A stretch of 64,000 bases of DNA, taken from positions 62,001 to 126,000 of the forward strand of contig OZ037922.1 of NCBI GenBank assembly GCA_964035575.1, written 5' to 3'. The notes below the pieces were generated by a model. The model saw only the letters and a program-made list of their open reading frames with translations, made no database searches and was not told the DNA's origin. This stretch comes from Rhynchopus sp. YZ270_cl-10. Taxonomy: Eukaryota; Euglenozoa; Diplonemea; Diplonemida; Diplonemidae. The translations under genes were made by a program, and so were the position numbers. Shown here piece by piece: positions 18,151-29,207 of this stretch. The stretch's first letter is position 1. Each line of letters begins with the position of its first letter.

Positions 18151-19540
18151 TAAACTGGTAGAAACACGGGGATTCGGTTATGTTTTGTAGTTTAAGTTGA
18201 ATAAAGTTGAATATAAGATACCCTTTCTTAAATTAAAAAAAATTAAATTAAATTTTCTAAAACCTTCATTTTCGCTTAATTCTTACGCATATTATAAGAT
18301 ACCCTTTCTTATATTCGGCCCCCCCCAGTAACGGCATCTATAACAGGCTCCTTCCCGTGGACAAAATAACAGAAGAGGGCCAGATACGCAAATATTGTTT
18401 CTGTTTTGGCACAAAAAAATATAATAAAAACGGGGAACGAGTGGTGGTCTCAGCAAGCAAAGAATCAATAAAACTACATCCTTCGGATTACCCTCACCTC
18501 AACACTGCAACAAAGCAGCCAAAAAAAAAAACGAGGGGAGAGAAGGTCCCGACGGAGACTGTCTTCTACGTTTTTCTGCTGTCCTTTTTTCAGCATTCAG
18601 AACACATCAGAAGGAATACAGAATGCACAATCCAGCCACCATTGGAAGGAGGGGGGAAATGATGCAGTTCTTTTTTTTCTCTGTTCTGGTAGGCCCAGCA
18701 CCCTTCCCCGCACGGACGTTTTCCCTTAGCACTTAATTAGGTTATTATTGATTAATTGGTCGTGGTGTAAACGATGAACTCCCCCCTCGCTCAGCGTGTG
18801 TATGTCAAAAAAAAAAGGGGGGGATCTGGGGCAACGTTGCTTTAATCCTTAGTGCACCAGGTGACGGAGCAAAATACAGCCGTGTTCATGAAGCTCTGCC
18901 ACATCTAGTAGACCAACACAAATACAGTCAGCTCCGCCCCTTGCCAGAAAAAAACGAATTAGTTTCAAATACTTTCAAATCAAAGAAGAGAAAGTACAAG
19001 GACAACAAAGGAAAACAAAACAAAAAAAAAAAAAACAAAAAAAAAATAAAAAAACACGGAAGAGAACAACCAAACAAGACACTCGCGATATAGTACAGAG
19101 AAAAGGAAGGAACAAAAGGAAAATGAGAAGGCCGGAAGAAACAAGGGCCATCTTGATTGATAATTCATAAAATACAAACAAAAAGAGAATGTGTCCGCGA
19201 AGCATGTGGCCCGCGCACACTCTGACCTCACCAAATAAAAACAAACAAAACAAAAAAAAAACTGGATTAATGGGTACGCACGAAGTTTGCCAGTTTTTTT
19301 TTGTTTGCGTTTTTCTTATTTGTCAGTTCTACTTCAGAACTGTGTGATGATTTTTTTTTTCCCCCCAGTTTTCAGAAAAACCGGGTCTCAGTTAACCCTG
19401 TCGTGCAGCTGCCAGATGGGCAATCTCCCGAGTGATGTCCTCGACAAATAACCCTGTCAAGACGGACGGGTTTTTACTTAACGGACGTTGTGTTGCTCAA
19501 AAACAAGAAAATAGAAAATGTCCATTTTCCATTCATTTTT

Positions 19541-19604
19541 GATAAATTGTTTGGAGTAGTGTAGTTGCCTCGGTTGTGTTGCCATAGTTGTGCAATCTCC
19601 ACTG
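19541..19604 (-). repeat. Family B short repeat, copy 1
   Basis: T-run, GATAAATTG, then TAGTG...CACT enclosing an inner TTGC...GCAA stem. Other copies are at 22215-22281 and 62683-62730. A looser relative is at 32874-32925, with CTGTC...GACAG as the inner stem. Confidence 0.7.
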
Positions 19605-20420
19605 TTTTTTTCTGCATGTCTCTCTTTTTACGAAACGTTGTTCGCGACCAGAAGAACGAATTATTGTTCCTCCGCCACACCTTTTTTTGCCTAGAGTTGG
19701 AAAATACCCTGTTAATGATTTGCTGTTGTTCTTTTTTCTGATTTTTTTCCGAAAAAAAATTGATAACGTGCACGCATTCTCGCCGTGCATTCTGTGTAAT
19801 ATATGCTGTTCATAATTTTCGTTCAGTTTTTTTTTTTTTTTTGAGGGAATCCACTTGAGGTTCCTTCTGATGAGTTATTTAATACGGATTTCTGTTTGTT
19901 TCGACCACGATTTTTCTTTTTTTCTCGTGTATTGACAATCACTTCACTTTACACCCAGTCTGCGTTCATGAAGACTCTGAAGTGAAGAATGGAAAAAAGA
20001 GAAAAAAAATAACAGATAAATATTGACAGCTTTTTGTGTTTTCCTCCCGCACAGACCGAAAACACACACAAAAACAAATTCATATACTTTCAAATAAAAT
20101 TTGAAAGCATTAGGGAAGTGTATAAAAAACAACAACAACCCACAAAAAACCCACAGACCGAAAACACACACAAAAAATAAAAATACAAGAAATGCTTACA
20201 AAGTATCAAAACTGTTGTAATTCTTTGTCAATTTCGTTTGTGTTGGGGAAACAGACACAAAAATATATTCCCCTCACCAAATGCAAACACCTTGGTAGAG
20301 TCACAAACTTATGAACTGATTTTTCGGCAACGAGGATGATCTTGACAGAACCAGTGCAGTCTCTGAACTGACATCCCGCTGTGTTGATAAATCAGCTTGT
20401 TTTCGTGTTGCCTGCAGTCT

Positions 20421-20455
20421 GTATTAGTGCAGACACCCGAAGGATGATCTCCACC
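20421..20455 (-). repeat. Family A short repeat, copy 2
   Basis: GTATTAGTGCAGACACCCG followed by GGATGATCTCCACC. It lacks the usual T-run upstream. Confidence 0.6.
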
Positions 20456-21546
20456 AGGTTTTTGTTTTGAAAAAATTGATTGTTTTTTGTTGTGTAGTCA
20501 CCACCGTTCGGTGATATGTACACCCAGAGCACTTTTTTTTTGTTGGTTGAATTGTTGGAATAGCATAGGCACCTCAACAAAACTGTTTTCTTGTTTCTTG
20601 CATTTTATGAACAAATGTCTACGCTGTCGTTCCACTATATAAAACCCAACAGAAAAGAAGAAAAAAAAATGGCTGCAAAAACTCCTCACAACACTCTGGT
20701 TGAAACGAGAATTGAAACCTATAAAATAAAGTACAGAAAAAGAAAAAGAAAAACATAAAAAACTGATGGTTATTGGGGCAAACATATGGGTGCAAAGGTT
20801 AAGGGGGGGAAGGGAAGGGAAGTGTTACCATAAATTATTGTCTTAGGGGAGAGCGGAGGGTGGGGAAAGGGGGATTAGTTAAAGTTTTGAGGTAGGGGGG
20901 GAGAAAATGGTTGGGGAAAAAAAAGGGGGGAACACATAAAAGGGGATTTTTTTGTTTTGTTGTTTGTGTCGACAATCGCCTATCGTGACAGGGTCTTATC
21001 TTCAATGTCGCCCGGAAGGCTTTTTATTTTCATTTTATTTTCATTTTCCTTTTCATAACAAAAAATCGTCGAGGGGGGGGGGAGAGAATCCAGCAGCCGC
21101 TTTTTTTTTAATGGGGCTGGTGCAAGAAGTCTAATTGTACTCCAAATCGAAATGCTCCATTAGAAGTACTTTTAGGGGGGAAATGCAACCATTCCCACGT
21201 TGGAAGGAGACAGGAGACTCAAGGGGAAATCTTAATAAAAGGGAAGGGGTCGAAGGGGGGAAATTAGGTTGTTATGGGTGGTTATGTGGGGAGGAGAAGC
21301 GAAGAAGACGAAGAGGGAAAAGAATGATGGGGGCGGGGTGGGGGAAGCGCACACACTCGCTCTCTCTGTGTTTAGTCACCTAAGAAGTGAAGTTCTCTTC
21401 AAAAAAAGGCTTGCAAACAAAAAAAAATGCCTCGGCGGGCACTGCAAGATTAAAAGGAGAGAGGAGAAGAGACACTTTGTTATGTTGTGTCGGCAACCGC
21501 CCTTTGGTAAATTAACCTGGTTGGGGCAGCCTTTTTTGTTTTTTTT

Positions 21547-21596
21547 GAAAACTTGGTTGTATTAGTGCAGACACCCGAGGATGAACTCCACTGTAT
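21547..21596 (-). repeat. Family A short repeat, copy 3
   Basis: T-run, GAAAACTTGGTTGTATTAG, and the ACACCCGAGGATGAACTCC interior, nearly identical to the copy at 38165. Confidence 0.75.
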
Positions 21597-21786
21597 AGTT
21601 TGTTGTACTACTTTTTTTCCTTTGAACAATGACATGATACAGCTTCAAAAAAAAATTCCTTCAGCCCACTGAACTAACCTAACGTTGGTAGGGTTATTTA
21701 TAGGGCATGAAAAGAGGAAAGAAGACAAAAACAATGAAACACTTTTATGCGCCTCTTGAGCACAAAAAAAATGGAAATCTTTTTTA

Positions 21787-21825
21787 GATGACCCAATACC
21801 CTACACCTCGCGGGGCTTGGGTCAC
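21787..21825. repeat. Family E hairpin, copy 1
   Basis: TGACCCAA...TTGGGTCA encloses a ~19-base loop. It differs from other copies in both arms, with pairing kept. Confidence 0.6.
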
Positions 21826-22214
21826 CTGAGTCAAGGGGAGGAGGGACTGCAATTTACATGGGGAGCGCACAGCTGATGCGTGTATGGTAAAAAAAGAAAC
21901 GTTATTTATTATTTATAGGAGAGAGAATGAAGGAATTGTACAAGATTAGTCAATAATTTGAGGTTTTTTTTTTCTTCTTTTTAGACTTTTTTTGATACAT
22001 TTGGGGAAATGAAGAGAGAAAGAGTTTGTTCATTTTATTGTTTGTTTTTTTTTATTTCTTGTGCTGCAAATAAGCTTTTCCTGCTCTTGACGAGGACACA
22101 GCCAATTAGGGTCACCTCTAGTATTGAGCCATTCTCGGCTCTCTCTACCAGGGCGTATCAGGACCCGGCTGGCGAGAGCAGGAGCACAATGAAACCGGTC
22201 CTTTTCCTTTTTTT

Positions 22215-22281
22215 GATAAATTGTTGGAGTAGTGTAGTTGCCTCGGGTTGTGTTGCCACAGTTTGTGCAATCTCCACTACC
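22215..22281 (-). repeat. Family B short repeat, copy 2
   Basis: T-run, GATAAATTGTTGGAGTAGTG, inner TTGC...GCAA stem, ending CTCCACTA. Confidence 0.72.
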
Positions 22282-22325
22282 AACTGTTTTTTTTTTTTTT
22301 TTTTTTTTTTTGTTTCTTTTTTCTT

Positions 22326-22371
22326 GAAAACTTTGGTTGTATTAGTGCAGGCACGGATGCGCTCCACTAAT
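22326..22371 (-). repeat. Family A short repeat, copy 4
   Basis: Preceded by a long T-run. The outer stem TTAGTG/CACTAA is 6 bp; the interior differs from the other copies. Confidence 0.7.
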
Positions 22372-22865
22372 TTTTTTTCTTTTTTTTTTCTTTTTTTTTC
22401 GTTATTCTTCATTTGAAGCATTTGATATGGACGCGGGAATACCCTTCTAGGTGGCTGAAAAGTTATAAGGCAACGTACTACTGTAGTAAAAAGAAAGAAA
22501 GAAAGAAACGAATATGCCTTTCGTGAACACACATCTAAAAACAAAAACAAAAACAAAAAAAAAAAAACAGAGATTGCCCAACAGCCTCTCCGTGCCTTTT
22601 TGTTCAACCCGAAAAAACACTCGAAAGATGTCGTGAGACCTGTCGGGACCATTTTCCGCAAAATTGTTCCGTAAAATCTCGTTTTGATTTTTTTCTATAA
22701 AAACGGGTTGCAACGGGGAAGCGTAGGGAAATCGAAAACGTGGGCAGTTAAATGTACAACAACCTCCGTCAATGAGCGACCATCGAAGGATGCACAAAAA
22801 AAGGGTACCCAAAAGAAAGAACAGATCGAATGCATGCCTCTCTCTGGGAGGTGGCGAATTGAAAA

Positions 22866-22946
22866 AATACAACAGCCTAATCTCGTAGAACAGTGTACCT
22901 TTTTGGTACAAATAACCGGGTGCACTGTCCTGCATCTATTTGAGGT
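22866..22946 (+). repeat. Family D dispersed repeat, copy 2
   Basis: Matches AATACAACAG, CAGTGTACCTTT, GGTACAA and CTGCATCTATTT of the family, more diverged than the 51.7-kb copy. Confidence 0.65.
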
Positions 22947-23724
22947 TGGCATATTATGACAACACACATGCACATCTGAGAAAAAGAGAGAAATAAAAAA
23001 GTAAAAAAATGCCCTTCCTCAGTCCGGAAGTATCACCTCAACCGGTCACCTGCCGTAAAAGAGAGAGAGGTTACAGAACAGAAAAAGAGAAAGACAATAT
23101 CTTTGAACATAACGACACGCGTCACCTACAACGCGAAAACGTGTGCACATGGTTTTGACCCCCGGAATCGTTGTTTCCCATCCCACATAACCGGGTATGG
23201 GAAAAACCAGTGAGGGCATCTTTAGAAAAGAAATAAATATATTGACACACGCACCCCCCAATCAGGGGGAGAGGGCACAATCTAGCATCTAGAACGAATT
23301 TAAGGAGATTTATTTGTTAATTTTTTTTTGGGCTGTGACTTTTGAATTTTGGTACAGGTGTAAGAACTGTTTTTACAAAAAAAGGTGGTTACCTGGACGT
23401 TCTTCTCGTATGAACGTCCAGGTTAAAACTTGAAAGATGAATGTACCATACACACACATCGTTAAAAAAAGGGGGGCACAATGCACCATGCATCACATAG
23501 AATGTGTCTTGGACAACAAGATTATGCAAAAAAGGGTGCAAAAAAAAAAAGAACGCTTTTGAAAAAAACCACACATGAATAACATTTAGTATGCACAAGG
23601 GGAATTCATTCTTTTACGCGGAGAGAGAAAGAGAGAGAAAAGAGAGAGGTAATCCCCACACTATGGTAGGGGGTAGGGGGGGCCCTACTAGGGGGGGGAG
23701 TTGATAAGCGGAGAACAAAATGGA

Positions 23725-23790
23725 AATTGTTGATACAGGCACGCCTCTTGACTGACGCTGCCAGCCAATCCGGATTGAAAGCACAACAAA
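23725..23790. repeat. Family C dispersed repeat, copy 1
   Basis: TTGATACAGGCACGCCTC, GACGCTGCCAGCC, TCCGGATTGAAAGCAC. Second copy at 33188-33262. Confidence 0.65.
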
Positions 23791-24698
23791 GAGTGGGTGA
23801 GTACGGGGAAGGGTGGAGAGGGAGGAAGGGGGATAATGGTTATCTTATTTTTGACGTTTTGTTTTTCCATTTTTTGTTTTGTCAGAAAAGGGCAGGACCA
23901 AAAAAGGAGGAGACAACAAAACAAAAAAAAGCGGGGTTTTCAGTTATTTTTGGAATCAAAGAAAACCCTTTGCTCTCCAAAGAGAGACACCGCCCTGCTG
24001 CCCTGGACTGAAAACCAAACAGAAAAAAGTGGGTGTGGGGAATTGAAGAAAAAAAATAAAAACGTGGACATGGGTTTACAGTAACACAAAAACTGCATAC
24101 AGTCAGCTTGATTGTGGAAAAGTCTTGGCACGTCATAAGACCACCGTTTGTAGCGTTGTTGACCTCAAAGTTGTCAAATGTCCAAAAGAAGAAAAAAAAC
24201 GTTGAAAAGATAGAAAATATGCTTCATGTGCATACACATCTTAGTTGAAAGGATGAAGAATCTTCGTGAGTCATCTTCAAAAAAAAAAAAAACGGTTATA
24301 AATAACGGATAAATGCGCAAAAAAAAGAGCACAAAAAAGGAAGTAAAGTTCAAAAGCTGGGAAAAGGGGAAAAAGGGAAAAAGGGAGAAGGGAGAGAATC
24401 AGAATCAAAAAAAAAAAAGTGCAGGGGAGTCTGCTGCGAATTATATTTTGCTTTTTTTTTTTTGTAATTTTTTGTAGCACAAAAAAGAAAAACACACACA
24501 CACACGGTGTCTCTACTTGTTTCATTTTTCTTCCGTTCTTCAATTTTGTTTTTTTTGGTTCTGTAGTCTACCAATGGGGGTGTATTTTCCAGCGCCTTCA
24601 ACACCACAAAAATGCTTTTTTTTTTTTATCACATTTTTTAATATATTTTCAACAAAATCTATGTTCATTCATTTGTTTTTTTTTGTCACCTTTCATCC

Positions 24699-25487
24699 TC
24701 AGTTGAACCACATGCACCCTGTTGTATCCACAAAGTTCACCTCCGCTGGGTCCATCATCGCGCTCATCTTGGGGGATACTCTGGCCCTCTGCTGAAGGCT
24801 TCTAAGCGGGACTCCCACGCAGGGCACTGCCGCAGCGTCGATGTGCGCCTGTGGGACAAACGTAGCTGCGGTTGCCTTCATGCCGCTGTGGTTCTTTGGG
24901 CTGGGCAGCGGTGTGCCGTGGTTGCTGTAGACCTGGTACGGCGTGTTGGCAGACCTCTTGCGGATCTGGTGCTTGCCGTGCGCGAAGGCGCAGTGTTCGC
25001 CAAACTGGCAGGTCTGACCCGAGGCCCACATCCTGCACACCTTAGTGCGGAACTTCACTGCCTCGACACCCTTCGAAACGGGTGAGGGTGACACAGGTGG
25101 GCTCTCCGTCACGCCGTCGCTCTCGACGTCCAACGCAGCCACGCGGCGTACCTCTGCGCAGTCGCCCCACCTGAAGCCCACGGCCTCCTGCTGCGACACC
25201 TGCGCCACAGGTTGCAGGGTGAACGTCTGCTGCACAGGGAGCTGCAGGGGGGCGGGCTCGGGCACGGTGATGTTCGCTGTGGTGGTGACGTCGTTGGTGT
25301 GCGCCAGGTCCGTGAGCGCCTCCTGCAGCGCGTCGTTCATGTCGTACGTCGTCGGCGGGGTGGGCTCCAGGTCCACAACGTCGCTCTCCTTGTAGATGTG
25401 GCTCAGGCAGTTCACAAGGTTCTCGATGTCAAGCATTTGGTCCAGGGAAGAGGACGCAGATCCGTTCGAGGAGGTGTATGACGACAT
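24699..25487 (-). CDS. CCCH zinc-finger protein, single finger
   Basis: 262 residues, starting at the ATG that begins MSSYTSSNG. One CCCH finger of the C-x8-C-x5-C-x3-H type lies at residues 151-170 (CRMWASGQTCQFGEHCAFAH), preceded by KFRTKV and followed by a basic run. This is the tristetraprolin/TIS11 finger class, which in other eukaryotes binds AU-rich RNA and controls mRNA stability. The rest is low-complexity, rich in Ser, Thr, Pro and Gln. One finger rather than the paired fingers of animal TTP is common in protists. The RNA target is unknown. The next gene upstream is 400 bp away on the same strand. Confidence 0.85.
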   Translation of the reverse strand: MSSYTSSNGSASSSLDQMLDIENLVNCLSHIYKESDVVDLEPTPPTTYDMNDALQEALTDLAHTNDVTTTANITVPEPAPLQLPVQQTFTLQPVAQVSQQEAVGFRWGDCAEVRRVAALDVESDGVTESPPVSPSPVSKGVEAVKFRTKVCRMWASGQTCQFGEHCAFAHGKHQIRKRSANTPYQVYSNHGTPLPSPKNHSGMKATAATFVPQAHIDAAAVPCVGVPLRSLQQRARVSPKMSAMMDPAEVNFVDTTGCMWFN

Positions 25488-25885
25488 GGTTGGGGAAAGT
25501 GGGGTGTTTTTTTGAAATAAATGTGTGTGTGGGGAAAGTCCTGTGTGGTTGAAAAAAAATAAAGTTTGTCGGGAAAATGCAGCTACTCTCGGCGTTGGAA
25601 GGATGCGACCATTCTTCAGCACGTTGCTGCGACACCGAAAACTCGCAACGCAGATTGAAGCGGACTCTCGAAGAAGTATTCTCTAGACTTCGATCTCATA
25701 AAGTACCAGTAATGTTCTTCTAAAATGCATTTGACGAAGTGACGAAGGAGATGCAGGAGATGGGCTTTTCCGTTGCACTGAGTTGACCAAACCTTCAGAA
25801 GGATTTTCCTCTTCAATACTTTGCAAAAAAAAACATGCCATTTTTTTACACACACCCTTCAATTATCTCTAAAAATCTAAACATA
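25488..25885. other. Intergenic spacer
   Basis: No coding or repeat signal recognised. It holds the 5' leader of the CCCH gene, with pyrimidine-rich stretches on the minus strand. Confidence 0.5.
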
Positions 25886-26998
25886 TCACACAAACACCGC
25901 ATCCTCTACTAATGGCTGCTCCACCAACACCAGCGGGAGGACGTACATGACACATAGGCATATTGCCGCGTGGCCCACACCGAGGATACCGTAGGAGAAG
26001 AGCCACTGCGGCGAGCCCCATGCATGGTTGCCTGCGACGCCGCTGCCGGGTTCTGTGGGAAAGGCTAGCGGGTCGAGGGGTTGGTCAGCCGCGCCCTCTT
26101 CTTCCGCCTCCGCTACGGGAGGCACATCGGGGAGCTTCGCCTGCGACTGCCGCAGGACCACATCGAGCACCTCCTTTTTGTGCTGCGACAGACACTGCTG
26201 GAATTCGCTGATCATCTGCTTTGTAATCTCATCCGGCTCAGGGGGCGGTTGGACAACCTGCTTTGTCTCCTGCCTGCGGGAACTTTGAGGCAGCTTGAAG
26301 TCATGCAATGACGCCACCCTAACTGGACCACGTCGGCTCACAGGGGTAGGGTAGCTTGGGCCTACTGCGATGCTTTCGGTTGCAGCGACGGCAGGTTGGA
26401 TGGTCGGCGTGGTGGCTGTGACAGCGTCGTTCATAGAGGCGGTCATGGTCGTGCTGACGCCTGGCATGGGGTTGACGCCTGAGGTGCGTTTCTCTGCACA
26501 ACGTTGTGTCCCCGTGGTGGTCACCTCCTGCATGGCCTGCACACCTTTGTGTGCGGTGTCGTGGCCGGTTTGTACCTCAACGTCTTTGTTCTCACACTCC
26601 ACCTTCGGCCCGGTGAAGCATTTTGCAAGCTCGCGGAAGTATTTGTCGAGGGGGTGCTCCCACATAGACTCGCCAGATTTGGTGTTGAAATAGTAGCGTC
26701 TGTGGTGTGCCGGCGCACCCTCCGTCGGGTCGGGTGTGACGCAGGCGTTCCAATTCTTCGGGACAGGAGCGGTGAGGCCGTGCTCTGCGATCCAGAAGAG
26801 GTCGACCCGCTTCTCATCGATGCCGATGCTTTTCGCGTAGTCGACCAGCTGCTCCGGGGTCAGCTCGTGGCTTGCTGCGGGCGCCACCTCGTCCCCCAGC
26901 GACGTAGGCGGAAGCTGCGCCAGCGCACCCCCACCCCCTTCACTGTCCTCAAAGAGGCTCTGCAATGAGTTCGCTCTGGACCACCCCACCCAACTCAT
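25886..26998 (-). CDS. CEP164-like WW-domain protein with hydrophobic C-terminus
   Basis: 370 residues from MSWVGWSRAN. Residues 46-75 (LTPEQLVDYAKSIGID...LFWIAEHGL) and the following WW domain (79-116; NW, YYFN, SMWEHP) match the conserved N-terminal module of CEP164, a protein of ciliary distal appendages that recruits the TTBK2 kinase. The middle is low-complexity. A coiled-coil-like stretch follows near 265-300. Residues about 330-370 form a hydrophobic segment that could be a membrane anchor, which is not typical of CEP164. The protein is much shorter than animal CEP164. Family assignment is by motif; membrane anchoring is inference. Confidence 0.72.
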   Translation of the reverse strand: MSWVGWSRANSLQSLFEDSEGGGGALAQLPPTSLGDEVAPAASHELTPEQLVDYAKSIGIDEKRVDLFWIAEHGLTAPVPKNWNACVTPDPTEGAPAHHRRYYFNTKSGESMWEHPLDKYFRELAKCFTGPKVECENKDVEVQTGHDTAHKGVQAMQEVTTTGTQRCAEKRTSGVNPMPGVSTTMTASMNDAVTATTPTIQPAVAATESIAVGPSYPTPVSRRGPVRVASLHDFKLPQSSRRQETKQVVQPPPEPDEITKQMISEFQQCLSQHKKEVLDVVLRQSQAKLPDVPPVAEAEEEGAADQPLDPLAFPTEPGSGVAGNHAWGSPQWLFSYGILGVGHAAICLCVMYVLPLVLVEQPLVEDAVFV

Positions 26999-27191
26999 AG
27001 TGGGGTGTGCAGCCTGGGTGAAGTTGTTGGGTGATGCGGAATATAGTGGGATGTGTGTGTGTGGGTGGGATGTCGCTTTTTTGTGTACGTTTCAAATCTT
27101 TTTAGAAAAAGACCCCCAGCTTAAAAGGTCAGCATATGCAGAGAGCAAACCCCCCCAATCCCCCCAATCCCCCCTCCCCTTTTTAAAGTTT

Positions 27192-28875
27192 CTAATGCGA
27201 ACGGGAGCTGATCGTCGCGTGGAGGCTGGTGACCTGTTGGGTCCATTTTTGGAGGGCCTGGTAGCGGTCCTGCCCTGCTGCCTCGCTTCCTATGTGCAGC
27301 ACGCCGTTGACCTGTGTGTTGAGGGGAATCGAATGTGTGGGACAAATGCTTGCAGGATGGGGGGGTGATGGGGGTGAGAATGGGGCACGTACCTGGTCTA
27401 TAGCACCCTTCAGGTCGTCGTCAAGGATCATCTGTACGAGAAGCTCCTCTACCTCCTCTGCGGGGATGTGCAGCTCAGAGGATAGGTAGCTGAGCTTGAT
27501 GGAGGTGTACGCCTTCGTGTTGATCTGCAGCACCTGTGTGTTGTTGTGTCGTTGTGGTGATGTGATGCCTAGTGAAGGGTAATGCGCAGAATATGGCGTG
27601 TGATGGTGATGTGGTGTCTGCTGTGCTAAGTGTGGAAAACGGACGTACCTGTGTGCGTACTGTGCGCAGAAGCGGGGTTATGTACTGCTGGATGAGAGGG
27701 TCGGACATCACAGATCTGTGGGTGGTTTTTGTGATGTCGTGTGGGGGGAAGGTTTTTGTAGAGAGCAATTAAAGTGAAGTTGAGCGGAGTGTTGCACTTT
27801 TTGAGGTGAAATAAACTGCATACTTTTTGTTCTCACGTAGTATCCGCTCGAAGGTGTCTATATCGTTGCACGACGCAGCGTCTATGAGGCCCGTCATGGC
27901 AGAGATCTCTGGGTCAGCTTTGTAGGGTTTCGCCTCTTGGCAGTCGAAGGGGTTGATCTTGCTTCGACTCATCTGTGGAAGACAGTGGATTGGTACTGGG
28001 ATGGAACCATAGACCACTCAAGAACATACCATATTCGCCAGCACAAGGTACTTCAGACACTGGATCCGCTTCGAGTGTCCTGCCTCGTCGTAGTATTTGA
28101 ATGCTTGGAAGAAGGCTTCGTTCGCCTGCTCGAAGTCGCCCTGCTGCATGTGCATCTTGCCGCCTGCCTCCCGGATGATGCCTGTGATCTTGGGTGGTGG
28201 GATTGCACCTTCCACCTTCATCGCAGCTTCATAGAGGTGCTTCAGGGTTTTGAGGTCGCCTGTCTCCTGGCAGAGCTGCATCTGCACTGCGAAGACCGTC
28301 ATCAGCTGCGTGCCCTTCTTTGGGTCCCACTCATGCGTAGTGTCCGCCGCCCGGCACGACTGCTTCAGCTCCTGCAGCACCAGCGCGCACTGCTGGTGCT
28401 CCCCTGAGTCGAGCAGGTTCTGCGCAGACTTCATCTTGATGCTGAACCACAGCTTCTCATTGCGTGTCCCCTCACTCACGAAGGCGGTGGTGATCTCGTA
28501 CATGCGGGCAACAGGCCCGTCGCCTGAGGATGTGATGTCGAGCAGTTTGTAGATCGCCTTTTCCATGTCGTTCCGTGTCCGTCCGTCCCACTCATACCGG
28601 AGGAGCTGTGCATAGACGTCGAGCATGTCGTCGTATCGCTGCAGCTGGAAGCACACCCGCACGAGGCGCTTCATCGACTTCCACACCCACTTCGTCCCCA
28701 CCCCCTCGCCGGCCTCGATCAGGCGCTGGAAGCCCTCGAGAGCCTCCTCTGGCTCGTCGGGGACTTTGTCCTTGGCGTCGTAGTACTGCCCCTCAAGGGA
28801 GTCCTCCTCCTCCCCGCAGTCGTCGTCACTCATGTACTCTTCATCCTCTTCGTAGACGTATTCGTCGTCACTCAT
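27192..28875 (-). CDS. CSN2: COP9 signalosome subunit 2 (CSN2), five exons
   Basis: Exons on the minus strand: 28875-28030, 27972-27824, 27715-27649, 27533-27393, 27311-27192. They join in frame to 440 residues; human CSN2 has 443. The acidic N-terminus ([19 protein letters not shown]) is followed by a helical TPR-like repeat region, [18 protein letters not shown], and a PCI/winged-helix end ([40 protein letters not shown]). CSN2 helps the signalosome bind cullins and remove NEDD8. Introns are 57, 108, 115 and 81 bp, with donors GTATGT, GTATGC, GTACGT, GTACGT and acceptors ending CACAG. The third intron carries a family F repeat. A pyrimidine tract and AG lie just upstream of the ATG. Confidence 0.96.
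27549..27610 (+). repeat. Family F repeat, copy 1 (inside CSN2 intron 3)
   Basis: GATGCCTAGTGAAGGGTAAT and GCGCAGAATATGG match the 48371-48436 copy. A further copy is at 37755-37815. Confidence 0.6.
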
Positions 28876-28891
28876 TATAGTGTTGTGTATG

Positions 28892-28948
28892 CTGTCTTGT
28901 TGTGTTGGAAGAGGGGAAGGGGGAAGGGGGGAGAGAGAGTGGAGGAGA
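28892..28948 (-). promoter_or_regulatory. Pyrimidine tract plus AG upstream of CSN2: candidate trans-splice acceptor
   Basis: On the minus strand, ~40 bases of nearly pure C/T end about 15 bases before AG (28892-28893), 17 bases before the ATG. The layout fits a spliced-leader acceptor. Inference only. Confidence 0.4.
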
Positions 28949-29207
28949 TAAACACATCATTTTTTAAACGTTTGTTCTAGAAACTCTATGTACATAGTGC
29001 GGGGTGCATGTGCCATTCTTGGCACAAAAAAGCATAAAAAAAGAGAAGAAGTTGAAAGTGCAAACGCCTCACCGTTCAACGGGCGGACGCAGGTACAGGA
29101 AAAAATAGTAAACGAGGAAAAACTCAGGTGGAATACACCTCAAAAATACACCAACTCACAACGACTAAAATCCACAACCCAATTAAGTTACTACCCACAC
29201 TGACCCC
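28949..29207. other. Intergenic spacer between CSN2 and the polyQ gene
   Basis: No recognised feature; AT-rich, with short A-runs. Confidence 0.5.

Larger units (their letters stand above)
16293..18334. mobile_element. DNA transposon-like element with 33-bp perfect terminal inverted repeats
   Basis: The ends are perfect inverted repeats that start CCGTTACT, run through eight G, and end in GAATATAAGAAAGGG. Further copies of the AATATAAGAAAGGG motif lie just inside each end in both directions. No obvious target duplication flanks it, and it has no transposase-like frame, so it is non-autonomous. It contains a nested hAT element, an inner inverted-repeat pair and a (TACTG)25 microsatellite. Confidence 0.75.
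18335..24698. other. Gene-free AT-rich spacer (~6.4 kb) with small dispersed repeats
   Basis: Rich in A/T homopolymers, with no frame that looks coding. It holds copies of families A (20421, 21547, 22326), B (19541, 22215), C (23725), D (22866) and E (21787). The part near 24.1-24.7 kb may be the 3' UTR of the CCCH zinc-finger gene. Confidence 0.6.
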
